Positions 27,935-37,090 of a stretch of DNA of 64,000 bases are shown here, one piece after another. Origin of the DNA: Desulfobacterales bacterium (lineage in GTDB: Bacteria; Desulfobacterota; Desulfobacteria; Desulfobacterales; UBA11574); the NCBI GenBank assembly GCA_022340885.1, contig JAJDND010000020.1, positions 17,278 through 81,277 of the forward strand, in the 5' to 3' direction. The first letter of the stretch is position 1; every line of letters starts with the position of its first letter. The notes beneath the pieces were generated by a model that saw nothing but the letters and a program-made list of their open reading frames with translations, was not told the DNA's origin and ran no database searches. Position numbers and translations under genes: made by a program.

Positions 27935-28076
27935 GACTAGGGCGGAGGACGGACGACAGAAGGCGGAAGTCAGAGGACAGAGGACGGACGAACAATGGAA
28001 GATGGAAGACCGCTTCGATAGGAGGAGGGACGAAGGAAGAAGTTTAGAAGGTGAGAAGATGAGAAGGTCAGAGTAG
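27935..28076 (+). repeat. Purine-rich low-complexity tract between narH and narJ
   Basis: Degenerate GGAGGACGGACGACAG, GGAAGTCAGAGG and GAAGATGAGAAGG runs with the ACCGCTTCGATAGG block. The AGAAGG used as ribosome-binding site by narJ lies inside this tract (28,061-28,066). Confidence 0.75.
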
Positions 28077-28661
28077 ATGGATGATCATATCAAAATTCAA
28101 CTGAAAGTTACATCCCTGCTGCTGGAGTATCCGGATGAAGTGTTCATACGGTCCTTGCCGCTGATTGAAATCCGAATTGCGCAGTTGCCGGATTCATATG
28201 CAAAGGACAAACTGGTTCGATTTACGTCTTACTTACAAACTACACCCCTTATCCATCTTCAGGAAACCTATACCGAAGCATTCGACATGAATCCCTCAAC
28301 ATGTCTGAATCTGACCTATCACCTTTTGGGAGACAGCGAAAAACGGGGGAACGTCATGGCCTGTATGCGTCAGATTTATCGTGAGGCGGGTTATGAGACG
28401 ACTACCGGCGAATTGCCGGATTATCTGCCGTTAATCCTGGAATTTTTATCTGAATGCCCGGCGTCCGACAGGACCGAAACGTTGTGGTCATATCTCGGCG
28501 CCGTTGAAAAACCGGCCGGCGCCTTGAGAAACGCCGGCAATCCCTATTCGCTGCTGCTGGATGTTGTCCGGGATCTGGCGGCTGAGTTCAGTGTTCAGTG
28601 CTCGGAGGTCAGAGTTCGGAAGTCAGAGGACGGAAGACAGAGGACAGAGGACCGATGGTAG
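28077..28661 (+). CDS. narJ: Nitrate reductase assembly chaperone NarJ (delta subunit)
   Basis: TorD/NarJ-family chaperone needed to insert the molybdenum cofactor into NarG; not part of the final enzyme. 194 residues, shorter than E. coli NarJ (236). Family marks are ETYTEAFDMNPSTCLNLTYH, the adjoining GDSEKRG, and LPDYLPLILEFLSECP. About the last 24 residues (from FSVQCSEVRV to the end) are encoded by the purine-rich intergenic repeat, which apparently replaced or extended the native C terminus. Narrow function is clear from context between narH and narI. Confidence 0.92.
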   Translation: MDDHIKIQLKVTSLLLEYPDEVFIRSLPLIEIRIAQLPDSYAKDKLVRFTSYLQTTPLIHLQETYTEAFDMNPSTCLNLTYHLLGDSEKRGNVMACMRQIYREAGYETTTGELPDYLPLILEFLSECPASDRTETLWSYLGAVEKPAGALRNAGNPYSLLLDVVRDLAAEFSVQCSEVRVRKSEDGRQRTEDRW

Positions 28662-28915
28662 AAGGAAGATCGCCCTCCGATGGCGGGTAAACTTCGCTCG
28701 GAAGAGGGACGATGGGCGAAGGACCAGAGGTCGGAGATCGGAGGTCGGATGTCGGAAGCAATAAGGAAGAGGAAGAGAGAACATGCAGAGGATGGGGAAC
28801 AGACGACGGATGAAGGGCGACAGAAGACAGACATTTTGTCCTCTGACATCCGACCTCCGACCTCTGACTTCTATTCTCCGATCCGTCAATCGACCATCAT
28901 AAAAAGCTAAAGATT
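28588..28915 (+). repeat. Purine-to-pyrimidine low-complexity tract between narJ and narI
   Basis: Begins inside the narJ reading frame. Purine-rich to about 28,830 (GGAGGTCAGAGTTCGGAAG, GGACAGAGGACC, GAGGTCGGATGTCGG), then pyrimidine-rich (TCCTCTGACATCCGACC, TCTGACTTC). It holds no gene and splits the nar operon. Confidence 0.8.
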
Positions 28916-28926
28916 GGGGTCGAAAG

Positions 28927-29601
28927 ATGAACATTGCAAACAATTTGGCGTTTGTCGTTTTTCCGTATCTGATGCTGACCGTCTTTGTGGTCGGCCATAT
29001 TTATCGGTATGTGACCGATTCCCTCGGCTGGAACGCGAGATCCAGCGAATTTTTGGAAAAAAAGCAGCTTTTTTACGGCGCGACCATATTTCACTGGGGA
29101 ATTTTGTTGACCCTTTTGGGCCATGCCGGGGGTCTGCTGATCCCCCAAAAGGTCTTTGACGCCGTCGGCATCAACGGAGACACCCACACCATGATTGCCT
29201 ATTATACCGGTTGGCTTGCCGGCGGCGCAGCATTTGCCGGTTCAGTACTGTTGCTGATACGCAGGGTCACCCGCAGAAGAATAAAGGCAACGAGCTTAGT
29301 GAATGACTACGTTACGTTGATCGGATTGGTTATCGTAACAGGGCTCGGTTTCTATAACGTGGTTTTTGGCCACTTTTACGTTCTGGATTCCGTGGCACCG
29401 TGGATTCGGAGCATTGTGACGTTTTTACCCAAGCCGGAGCTGATGCTTGGGGTTCCCTTGAGTTACAAGGTTCATATTGTCAGTGCGTTGGCGTTGCTCG
29501 GATTTTCTCCGTTCAGCCGTCTCGTGCATATTTGGAGCGCGCCGTTTACCTACTTTCCGAGGAGATGGATTTTGTTCCGCCGCAGCGTTGCGGATTTGTG
29601 A
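28927..29601 (+). CDS. narI: Respiratory nitrate reductase, gamma subunit (cytochrome b)
   Basis: Membrane dihaem cytochrome b that oxidises quinol and anchors NarGH; 224 residues with five helices. The four haem-ligand histidines are H56 and H66 in FHWGILLTLLGH, and H183 and H201 in YKVHIVS and RLVHIWS, matching E. coli H56, H66, H187 and H205. The stop TGA shares its last base with a REP-like element. Followed 89 bp later by narK. Confidence 0.96.
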   Translation: MNIANNLAFVVFPYLMLTVFVVGHIYRYVTDSLGWNARSSEFLEKKQLFYGATIFHWGILLTLLGHAGGLLIPQKVFDAVGINGDTHTMIAYYTGWLAGGAAFAGSVLLLIRRVTRRRIKATSLVNDYVTLIGLVIVTGLGFYNVVFGHFYVLDSVAPWIRSIVTFLPKPELMLGVPLSYKVHIVSALALLGFSPFSRLVHIWSAPFTYFPRRWILFRRSVADL

Positions 29602-29660
29602 ATAAAATCGTGTAACGATTTTATGAAACGCGGCGATGCCGCTTGGCTTGGTGAAAGGCT
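29601..29660 (+). repeat. REP-like element, copy directly behind narI
   Basis: The stem AAAATCG/CGATTTT with loop TGTAA is followed by GCGGC-GAT-GCCGC and GGTGAAAGGCT. It agrees with the first 60 bp of the elements at 36,911 and 63,874 apart from a few changes, then diverges. It starts at the last base of the narI stop codon. Confidence 0.85.
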
Positions 29661-29690
29661 GGGGATTTAAATATAAACAGAGGTTCAAAA

Positions 29691-30998
29691 ATGGATGAAA
29701 ATGTGTGTTATGCCAAATCTTCCCGCCGGGAAGCGTTAACCTGGACCACTCTGGCGTTTTTCGGCGGTTTTGCGGGGGTTTCAGCGTACGGCCCCATTGT
29801 CGCCAAGTTAAAAGACGCCATGGCGCTCAGCCCCTTGTCCATCGGGTTGCTGGCAGCATGTCCCGCATTGACCGGCTCGCTGCTGAGAATCCCGTTCGGC
29901 GCCATGGTGGATCGAATGGGCGGTAAAAAGCCGATCCTCGTACTGTTGGGGCTGGCGGTTGCGGGAATTGCCGGGATCACAATACTTTTCGGCTTGTCGC
30001 CGACGCCCAAACCCTCCTATTTTTCATTTTTCCTTATGTTCGGTATTTTATGCGGTTGTGGTATAGCTGTATTTTCCGTAGGCATTCCGGCCGTCTCTTA
30101 CTGGTATCCGCAGAAAAGCCAAGGCATTGCCCTTGCCGTTTACGCCGGCCTGGGCAATCTTGCGCCCGGCATCTTCGCCCTGCTGCTGCCCGTTTTGGCG
30201 GTTTCTCTGGGATTTACCTTTTCATATGTGCTATGGTTCGGAATGCTTCTGATGCTGATTGTACTGGTCTTTATTTTTATGAAAGATGCACCCTATTTCC
30301 AGTATAAGGACATGGGGATAGACATCGACCCTGAAGCCCTGTTTTTGGCCTGCGGCGAAGAATTGATTCCATCCGGAACTGCGCTGGCTTCCATCCGAAA
30401 AGCCGGTGCCGACTGGCGAACCTGGATTCTTACCTTTTTTTATTTTGTTACATTCGGAGGGTTTATTGCACTGACAGTCTGGCTGCCGACCTACTGGGCG
30501 GATTTTTTTAAAATCAGTATCGTCAAGGCAGGCTTGTTGACCGCTGCTTATTCTTTGTCATCCAGTTTGCTCAGGGTTCTCGGCGGCTTTTATTCCGATC
30601 GAATCAGCGGAGAGAGGGTCGTGTTCTATTCTTTTATTATCGTGGGCGTCGGCGCTTTGACAATGATGCTGGCCCCCCGAACGTTTTCCATTGCTTTTGC
30701 CGGCCAGATGTTGCTGGCATTGGGCATGGGATTTGCCAATGCAGGCGTATTCAAGCTGGTTCCCAAGTATACCCCGGCTGCGGTCGGCGGCGCCGCCGGG
30801 ATTGTAGGCGGGCTCGGCGCATTCGGCGGTTTTGCCATACCTCCGGTCATGGGGCTTTTTGTCAAACTGTATGGCACCGGCGGTTATGCGTCTGGTTTTT
30901 CGGTATTCCTGATCCTGGCGGTGGTTGCATTGATTTTGTTCGCTGTGTTGAATCGATATGCAACGGTCAAGTCTGAAGACATCCCGAATGCCGCATGA
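29691..30998 (+). CDS. narK: NarK-type nitrate/nitrite MFS transporter
   Basis: Major facilitator protein that imports nitrate and/or exchanges it for nitrite; 435 residues with 12 hydrophobic segments. The loop DRMGGKKPIL matches the MFS loop-2 motif. The nitrate-signature-like glycine stretches are GLGNLAPGIFA (about residue 150) and GGLGAFGGFAIPP (about residue 368), both typical of NarK/NasA. CAGAGG precedes the ATG. Cotranscription with narGHJI is likely. I cannot tell uptake (NarK1) from antiport (NarK2). Confidence 0.9.
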   Translation: MDENVCYAKSSRREALTWTTLAFFGGFAGVSAYGPIVAKLKDAMALSPLSIGLLAACPALTGSLLRIPFGAMVDRMGGKKPILVLLGLAVAGIAGITILFGLSPTPKPSYFSFFLMFGILCGCGIAVFSVGIPAVSYWYPQKSQGIALAVYAGLGNLAPGIFALLLPVLAVSLGFTFSYVLWFGMLLMLIVLVFIFMKDAPYFQYKDMGIDIDPEALFLACGEELIPSGTALASIRKAGADWRTWILTFFYFVTFGGFIALTVWLPTYWADFFKISIVKAGLLTAAYSLSSSLLRVLGGFYSDRISGERVVFYSFIIVGVGALTMMLAPRTFSIAFAGQMLLALGMGFANAGVFKLVPKYTPAAVGGAAGIVGGLGAFGGFAIPPVMGLFVKLYGTGGYASGFSVFLILAVVALILFAVLNRYATVKSEDIPNAA

Positions 30999-31079
30999 AA
31001 GCGCCTGTTCATAAGGAGGTGCATTTCCCTATTTCCCCGTTTTCTGCGTGACCATGATGCGTTTAAAGAAAGGAAGGAT

Positions 31080-31289
31080 TTAAATCCCCATGCTTTTGAG
31101 CACTTCATTGATCTGTTGGGTACTTATGTATCCCAATTCCCACAAAATTTGACCGATGAGTCGATGCCCGACGCCTTCCGTGTCTTCCCTGATCTGGATT
31201 TTCATAGCCTCGAAAAGCTGTTCGAGGGAAATGAATCCTTTGTCTATGGCAACAGCACCAAAACGTTTGTCAAGCATTCCTTCAGCCAT
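31080..31289 (-). CDS. Small protein resembling the GspE/PilB N-terminal domain
   Basis: 69 residues starting MAEGMLDKRFG, with AGGAGG six bases before the ATG. The pattern FISLEQLFEAMKIQ and IGQILWELGYISTQQINEVLKSMG resembles the two-helix repeat found at the start of type II secretion and type IV pilus ATPases (GspE/PilB), here without any ATPase. Such single-domain versions may act as cyclic-nucleotide or protein-binding modules; function unknown. It lies alone between narK and the PurD-like gene, on the opposite strand. Confidence 0.7.
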   Translation of the reverse strand: MAEGMLDKRFGAVAIDKGFISLEQLFEAMKIQIREDTEGVGHRLIGQILWELGYISTQQINEVLKSMGI

Positions 31290-31449
31290 ATTCTGCCTCC
31301 TTTTCCTGCGGTGAGATGAACACCGAACCCCAACTGCCGAAAACTACCGGTATAACACCATATGCCGAATACACCATCGCTCCGGTACGGTCAAGGGAAA
31401 ACCAACATGTATCTTCACCGGTTATATGCCGGATAGGTTATATCAAGTA

Positions 31450-31479
31450 TTGACAAACGTATCGCGCATAGAGCATAAA
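31450..31479 (+). promoter_or_regulatory. Candidate promoter for the PurD-like/serA genes
   Basis: Perfect -35 TTGACA (31,450-31,455), 18 bp spacer and CATAAA (31,474-31,479). The remaining 230 bp to the gene is mostly purine-rich low-complexity sequence. Confidence 0.4.
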
Positions 31480-31650
31480 GCAGAGAGCAGAGGGCGATGG
31501 CCGGAAGTCAGAGGCCGGAAGATGAGAAGATTAGAAAATCAGAAGGTTAGAAAGAAAGATGTCAGAGGTCAGAAGACGAGTTGCCTGTTTTCCGTCGCCT
31601 GTCATATGATCCATCAATCATCAATCAACAATCATATATCAAAAATAAAA
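31480..31650 (+). repeat. Purine-rich low-complexity tract upstream of the PurD-like gene
   Basis: GAAGTCAGAGGCCGGAAG, GATTAGAAAATCAGAAGG and GATGTCAGAGGTCAG runs, then a short pyrimidine part and TCAATCATCAATCAACAATC. No gene. Confidence 0.65.
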
Positions 31651-31715
31651 TAGAGCCTAACCTTCAAATCATTTAACGAATCGACCATGTAACCAACATA
31701 TAAGGAACGATCCCT

Positions 31716-33320
31716 ATGGCCAAGAAAACCATCGGCTTTGTCGGACCCGACGGCAGGACCTGCATGTGCGCCTATACGGTATCGACCGTTGAACAGGACC
31801 GCTTTACCGGCGCCGTTATCAAGGGCATGACGGGCATGGGCCCTGTAATGGATGCCCTCAGGGGAAAGAAAAAATGGATGTTGAAAATTTTTCCCTTTCC
31901 CGGAAAATCGCTGGATGATTACAAAACCGCTATTATAACGGCGCTCGAAACCAAAGAGATTGACTGTGCCGTGATCATGCCCGAGGACTTGATCTATGAC
32001 GGAATCGTCGACGAACTCATCGATGCCGGTTACGGCGACCGGATCATCGGCCTGACCAAAGAAGCATCTTTTATCGAAGGCGATAAAGTCAAAGCCAAAA
32101 CCTGGATGAAAAGAGCCGGTGTACCTGTTGCCCCTTTCAAGGTGGTCGATGCGAAAGACCTTATGCAAATCAAGCGTATTGTCACCCACTTTATCCGAAT
32201 TCACGGCGGCGCGGTTTTCAAATACCCTTACAGTGCCGGCGGCAAAGGTTCCCGGCCGGTTTTCAGGGTCGAAGACATCCTCGATGTGCGGAACATACTG
32301 CTCAAAGATTACAGTGAAAATTATAAAATAAGGCACGGAGACCGAAAATGGCCGCTGTTGATCGAGGCTTGGAAATCCGAAATCGAGATCAGCTTTACTG
32401 CCATCATCGACAAAAGAGGCAACTTCTGCATCCTTCCCACGGCCATGGATTACCCCCTTCGCTTCGAAGGGCCGCCGAGTCAGACCAATCCGGTGACCGG
32501 CGGCATGGGTGCGATCGGCATGCATCCTGGCGAAACACCCGAACTGATTGAGATGGTCGGAGATAAAATCATCCGCCCCTTTGTGAAAGAAATGAAAAAA
32601 GGCGGCATCCTCCGGCCATGCATTCTCTATCCGGGGTGTCGCGTATCCATTGATCCCGACACCGGAAAACCCGTAGGTATTCTTGTCTACGAAATGAATA
32701 TCCGCGCCGGTGAACCTGAAATGCAGGTTGTGGCCCGGCGACTCAAGAATCTGGGCGAGCTGATCGTCGCCGCGCTCGACGGCGGGCTGGATGCCGTAAA
32801 ACCGGATGTACGATCGGATCAGATTTCCATCTGCATCGCACTGGTCACCGGTCCGGGTGGCCCCCACGGTCAGAAGGGATACCCGGATTCTTACACCAAG
32901 TACGAACCGGTTCTCATTAATTACAAAAGCCTTTCAAAGCGGGGTATTCTCATTGTACCGTCGAATATGAGCTGGGATGAAGAGAGACGACGGTTGATCT
33001 CCGACGGCTCACGGGTGTGTTATTTGAGTAAAAATGCAACCATCAAACCCGGACAAAAAAGAGGCGAAGTCGCAAAAGCGCTCCGGACCGCACTTCTGCA
33101 GGCGTTTGACTTTGGTCTTGTGAGGGTGGTTCCCAGGGAAGCGGAAGAAACGTTCGAGCCTGCACAGATACTTTACGAGCAGGGCAACATCACCGAAGAC
33201 GAATTCAACAAGGCCAGGGCTGCTTTTGAAAAAGCCAATCGTCTCGCCATCCGCCGGGACCCCGGCCGGATTTATGAAGAATGGGACGAACTTTTTCCTG
33301 ACTGGCAGCTGAATACATAA
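31716..33320 (+). CDS. PurD-like ATP-grasp ligase (paralogue)
   Basis: 534 residues, about 100 longer than typical phosphoribosylamine-glycine ligase. It has the PurD order of motifs: PEDLIYDGIVDELIDAG and EGDKVKAKTWMKRAGVP in the pre-grasp part, VFKYPYSAGGKGSRPV in the ATP-grasp, GGMGAIGMHPGE, and the metal/ATP motif EMNIRAGEPEMQVV equivalent to EFNVRFGDPETQ. The N-terminal glycine loop of true PurD is changed (GFVGPDGRTCMCAY). It probably joins a carboxylate and an amine with ATP, but the substrates are unknown; close pairing with serA (15 bp gap) hints at serine/glycine metabolism. AAGGA precedes the ATG. Confidence 0.75.
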   Translation: MAKKTIGFVGPDGRTCMCAYTVSTVEQDRFTGAVIKGMTGMGPVMDALRGKKKWMLKIFPFPGKSLDDYKTAIITALETKEIDCAVIMPEDLIYDGIVDELIDAGYGDRIIGLTKEASFIEGDKVKAKTWMKRAGVPVAPFKVVDAKDLMQIKRIVTHFIRIHGGAVFKYPYSAGGKGSRPVFRVEDILDVRNILLKDYSENYKIRHGDRKWPLLIEAWKSEIEISFTAIIDKRGNFCILPTAMDYPLRFEGPPSQTNPVTGGMGAIGMHPGETPELIEMVGDKIIRPFVKEMKKGGILRPCILYPGCRVSIDPDTGKPVGILVYEMNIRAGEPEMQVVARRLKNLGELIVAALDGGLDAVKPDVRSDQISICIALVTGPGGPHGQKGYPDSYTKYEPVLINYKSLSKRGILIVPSNMSWDEERRRLISDGSRVCYLSKNATIKPGQKRGEVAKALRTALLQAFDFGLVRVVPREAEETFEPAQILYEQGNITEDEFNKARAAFEKANRLAIRRDPGRIYEEWDELFPDWQLNT

Positions 33321-33335
33321 TCAAGGAGACATACC

Positions 33336-34922
33336 ATGAAAGTGCTGGTCAGCGATAATCTGGGAGAAGCCGGTATCCGGATGTTGCAGGAAGAAGAAGG
33401 CATCGACGTCGATGTCGGGACCGGGCTGGACCCCGAAGCGCTCAAAAGCATTATCCCGGCATACGACGGCCTGATTATTCGAAGCGCCACCAAGGTGACC
33501 GAAGATCTTTTAACCGCCGCAGCGCGCCTTAAAGTCGTGGGTCGCGCGGGTATCGGTTTGGATAACGTGGACATTCCCGCTGCAACCAAACGGGGCATCA
33601 TTGTCATGAATACCCCCGGCGGCAATGTCATCACCACGGCGGAACATACCATCGGCATGTTAATGGCGCTGTCGCGGAATGTTCCCGAAGGAACCGCCTC
33701 GTTAAAAGCCGGACGTTGGGACAAAAAAAAGCTTCAGGGAAGAGAGGTGTACAATAAAACACTCGGTGTTATCGGATATGGTAAAATCGGCTCAATTGTC
33801 GCAGATCTTGCACGCGGGTTGAGAATGCAGGTGATTGTTTATGATCCTTTTGTCACACCCGAACAGTTCGAAAAGGCCGGATTTGAAAGCGTATCCCTTG
33901 AAGAACTGTATAACAGGTCCGATTACATCACCATCCATGTTCCCAAGTTCAAGGAAACCATAGGCCTGCTGAACAAAGGCGCCTTCGATCAGATGAAAGA
34001 CGGGGTCATGATCATCAACTGCGCAAGAGGCGGGATCGTTGATGAAAGCGCCCTTCTCGATGCCCTTGTTTCGGGGAAAGTGGCGGGAGCGGCTCTGGAT
34101 GTTTTTGAAACAGAACCTCCCGGGCCGGCCCCGTTGATCCAACATGAACGCTTGATCTGCACGCCGCACCTCGGGGCTTCCACCATTGAAGCCCAGACAA
34201 AAGTGGCCGTGGATGTGGCCCGCCAGATAATCGATTATCTCAAGTACGGCACCATTATGAACGCCGTCAATGTCCCCTCGATCACCGGTGATTTGCTCAA
34301 ACAAATAAAACCGCTGCTGACCCTGGCCGATCATATCGGCAGTCTCCAGATCCAGCTTATCCAGGGGCCTGTTGAAGAAGTGTCCATTGAATATGCAGGA
34401 GATTTCAAAGGGCTCGACCTGTCGCCGGTTTCGACGGCGGTGTTGAGGGGCTTGCTGGCTCCGGTGGTAAAGGATGATGTCAATTTTGTCAATGCTCAGA
34501 TCCTTGCAAAAGAGAGAGGTATTAGGGTCAAAGAGATAAAAAGCGATACGCCGGAAGAATATATCAGTCTGATCACCGTTCGTGTTACGACCCCTAAAAC
34601 GACCAATAGCGTATCCGGGACCCTTTTCGGCAAAGATAAAATGAGGATCGTAAAGATTAACAACTTCAGGCTCGAACTCATCCCGGAAGGACACCTGGCG
34701 CTGATATATGCCCTCGAAAAACCCGGCGCCATCGGAAGTTTTTCCTCGCTGTTGGGCAACAAAAAAATCAGAATCGACCAGATGCACCTGGGCCGTGAAG
34801 AAACCGGAAAAATGAACATCATTTACCTCAAAACCAATATCCGGATTTCCAATGCGGTGGTCGAACAACTGCTGGATCTCCCGCTGATCATATCGGTAAC
34901 CCGTCTGGAGTTTGAAACATAG
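33336..34922 (+). CDS. serA: D-3-phosphoglycerate dehydrogenase
   Basis: First step of serine synthesis: oxidises 3-phosphoglycerate to 3-phosphohydroxypyruvate with NAD. 528 residues, the long form with a substrate domain, an NAD domain (GVIGYGKIGSIVA near 149-161), an intervening domain and a C-terminal ACT domain (about 450-528). Catalytic arginine and histidine are in NCARGGIVDESAL and CTPHLGAST. AAGGAG precedes the ATG. The ACT domain suggests feedback control by serine. Confidence 0.95.
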   Translation: MKVLVSDNLGEAGIRMLQEEEGIDVDVGTGLDPEALKSIIPAYDGLIIRSATKVTEDLLTAAARLKVVGRAGIGLDNVDIPAATKRGIIVMNTPGGNVITTAEHTIGMLMALSRNVPEGTASLKAGRWDKKKLQGREVYNKTLGVIGYGKIGSIVADLARGLRMQVIVYDPFVTPEQFEKAGFESVSLEELYNRSDYITIHVPKFKETIGLLNKGAFDQMKDGVMIINCARGGIVDESALLDALVSGKVAGAALDVFETEPPGPAPLIQHERLICTPHLGASTIEAQTKVAVDVARQIIDYLKYGTIMNAVNVPSITGDLLKQIKPLLTLADHIGSLQIQLIQGPVEEVSIEYAGDFKGLDLSPVSTAVLRGLLAPVVKDDVNFVNAQILAKERGIRVKEIKSDTPEEYISLITVRVTTPKTTNSVSGTLFGKDKMRIVKINNFRLELIPEGHLALIYALEKPGAIGSFSSLLGNKKIRIDQMHLGREETGKMNIIYLKTNIRISNAVVEQLLDLPLIISVTRLEFET

Positions 34923-35015
34923 CGAGACCTGTCTCTTGTCATCCAGGCAAAGGTGCTTATTATTCGTTTTCCGGTCTCCCGGAGCATTGGATTTTAGATT
35001 GGGAAAAAAGAAATC

Positions 35016-36866
35016 ATGCCGAAAACACTCACCAATCACGCATTGAGAAATATCGCTATCATCGCTCATGTCGACCATGGCAAGACGACCTTGGTGGATG
35101 CCATGTTTCGCCAAAGCGGCCTGTTCAGGGCCAACCAAGACGTTCATGAGCGACTCATGGACACCATGGATCTGGAACGGGAGCGCGGGATTACCATTGC
35201 GGCAAAGAACTGCTCCGTTCAGTGGAAAAGCGTCCGCATCAATATTATCGACACACCGGGCCACGCTGATTTCGGCGGGGAGGTCGAACGGGCGTTGTCC
35301 ATGGCCGACGGCGCCATTTTATTGGTTGACGCGGCGGAAGGTCCTCTGCCCCAAACACGGTTCGTGCTCAAAAAAGCACTGGCTGCGGGCCTGAAAATCA
35401 TAGTTCTCATCAACAAAATCGATCGGCCGGACGCCAGGCCCGGGAAGGTCTTAGATGAAATCTACGATCTTTTGATCGATCTGGATGCGACAGAGGACCA
35501 ACTCGAATTTCCCCTGCTTTATACGGTGGGCCGGGACGGTATCGCCAAAAAAAATCCGGAGGATGACGCGGTCCATCTTCACCTTCTTTTCGACACGATC
35601 ATAGAGGAGATATCCGGCCCGTCATACGATCCGGATGCCCCCTTCCAGATGCTCGTGTCGGATCTGGGATATTCGGACTTCATGGGCCGTCTGGCCGTCG
35701 GTAAAATATTTAACGGAACCGCCCGCGCAAGAGACACCCTGGTGTGCATCGGCAAGTCCGGGAAAAACAGTCCCCTTAAGGTAGCGAAGCTCCAAATTTA
35801 CGAAGGCATGGCGTTAAAAGACGTGGATGAGGTTCAGCCCGGAGATATCGTGGTCTTGGCAGGTATTCAAGACGTCAACATCGGCGATACGATTTGCAAC
35901 AGCCTTTTTCCGAAGGTCCTGCCCCGGATCAGCATCGATGAACCCACGGTATCCATGAAATTTACGGTCAACAATTCACCCCTCGGTGGCAAAGAAGGAA
36001 AATACATCCAATCGAGCCGGATTCGTGAGCGTCTGTTCAAGGAAACCCTTCTCAATGTTGCGATACAGGTAGAAAAAGCAGCGGACCAGGATAGTTTTTT
36101 GGTAAAAGGCCGGGGGGAATTTCAACTGGCGATTCTTATCGAAACCATGCGGCGGGAGGGTTACGAGTTCTGCGTCGGGCGACCGGAGGTCATCTATCGT
36201 TACGACAACGGACGGAAACTCGAACCCATCGAGAAACTGCTGATCGATTGCGAAGAGCGTTTTCTCGGTGTGGTAACGGAAAAACTTTCCATGCGAAAAG
36301 GAAAGATGGCCAACCTGGTGAACAAGGGAAGCGGCCGAATTCAGGTTGAGTTTTCAGTTCCTGTCCGCGGACTGATCGGATATCGAGACGAATTTCTCAC
36401 GGACACCCGCGGAACCGGAATTATGAATTTTATTTTTGACGGTTACGAAGAATTCAGGGGAGAATGCCCAAGTCGATTCACCGGTTCTATCGTATCGGAC
36501 CGCAGCGGAAAGGCCGTGCCCTATGCACTGTTTAATCTGGAACCCCGGGGCCGACTCTTTGTTACGCCGGGCGAACCGGTCTACGAAGGCATGATCGTAG
36601 GCGAACACAACCGGGGCATGGACATCAATGTGAATCCGTGCAAAGAAAAGAAGTTGAGCAACATGCGGGCGGCCGGCAAAGACGAAAACATTATTTTGTC
36701 GCCCTTTAAACCGATAACTCTCGAGCAGGCCATCACATTTATCCGGGAAGATGAATTGGTGGAGGTCACCCCCTTGTCGGTTCGTTTGCGAAAGTCCGTA
36801 CTGTCCGCCCATCAACGACACACCCTGCGTTCCACCCGTTTAAAAGAAAATTCTAATGTTGCATAA
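35016..36866 (+). CDS. typA: Ribosome-associated GTPase TypA/BipA
   Basis: Translational GTPase acting on the ribosome, needed for 50S assembly in cold and stress. 616 residues, full length. G motifs are AHVDHGKTT (G1), RGITI (G2), DTPGH (G3) and NKID (G4). EF-G-like domains III and V follow, and the TypA-specific C-terminal domain holds PLSVRLRK. The ribosome-binding site is weak (GGGAAAAAAG). It is downstream of serA by 93 bp and followed by a REP-like element. Confidence 0.96.
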   Translation: MPKTLTNHALRNIAIIAHVDHGKTTLVDAMFRQSGLFRANQDVHERLMDTMDLERERGITIAAKNCSVQWKSVRINIIDTPGHADFGGEVERALSMADGAILLVDAAEGPLPQTRFVLKKALAAGLKIIVLINKIDRPDARPGKVLDEIYDLLIDLDATEDQLEFPLLYTVGRDGIAKKNPEDDAVHLHLLFDTIIEEISGPSYDPDAPFQMLVSDLGYSDFMGRLAVGKIFNGTARARDTLVCIGKSGKNSPLKVAKLQIYEGMALKDVDEVQPGDIVVLAGIQDVNIGDTICNSLFPKVLPRISIDEPTVSMKFTVNNSPLGGKEGKYIQSSRIRERLFKETLLNVAIQVEKAADQDSFLVKGRGEFQLAILIETMRREGYEFCVGRPEVIYRYDNGRKLEPIEKLLIDCEERFLGVVTEKLSMRKGKMANLVNKGSGRIQVEFSVPVRGLIGYRDEFLTDTRGTGIMNFIFDGYEEFRGECPSRFTGSIVSDRSGKAVPYALFNLEPRGRLFVTPGEPVYEGMIVGEHNRGMDINVNPCKEKKLSNMRAAGKDENIILSPFKPITLEQAITFIREDELVEVTPLSVRLRKSVLSAHQRHTLRSTRLKENSNVA

Positions 36867-36910
36867 ACAACATGGCAACAGTCGAATCATATATTCGAGT
36901 TTCAAACAAA

Positions 36911-37014
36911 AATAAAATCGTGTAACGATTTTATGAAACGCGGCTATGCCGCTAAGTTGGCGAAAGGCTAAAATTCCTATCCCCGCAGCAAGCTGCGGGG
37001 AATTCAAATTTAAA
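36911..37014 (+). repeat. REP-like three-hairpin element, full copy
   Basis: Three stems in a row: AAAATCG-TGTAA-CGATTTT, GCGGC-TAT-GCCGC and CCCCGCAG-CAAG-CTGCGGGG, then GAATTCAAATTTAAAC. Over about 90 bp it differs from the copy at 63,874 by a single base, so this family has moved or been copied recently. Lies 44 bp behind typA. Confidence 0.9.
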
Positions 37015-37090
37015 CTGACGCAGAAATTGGGCAAAAAGGGGCGCTTTACAAAGGTCTCACACGCACGCTTATGTCGCAGGAGGCAACAAT

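Noticed and set aside
31632-35264. Long open frames on the minus strand opposite the PurD-like and serA genes (411 and 490 codons)
   Set aside because: They lie wholly antisense to clear genes, have no recognisable protein pattern, and follow from codon bias in the genes on the other strand. Similar antisense frames over nuoBCD, narG and the aminopeptidase were dropped for the same reason.
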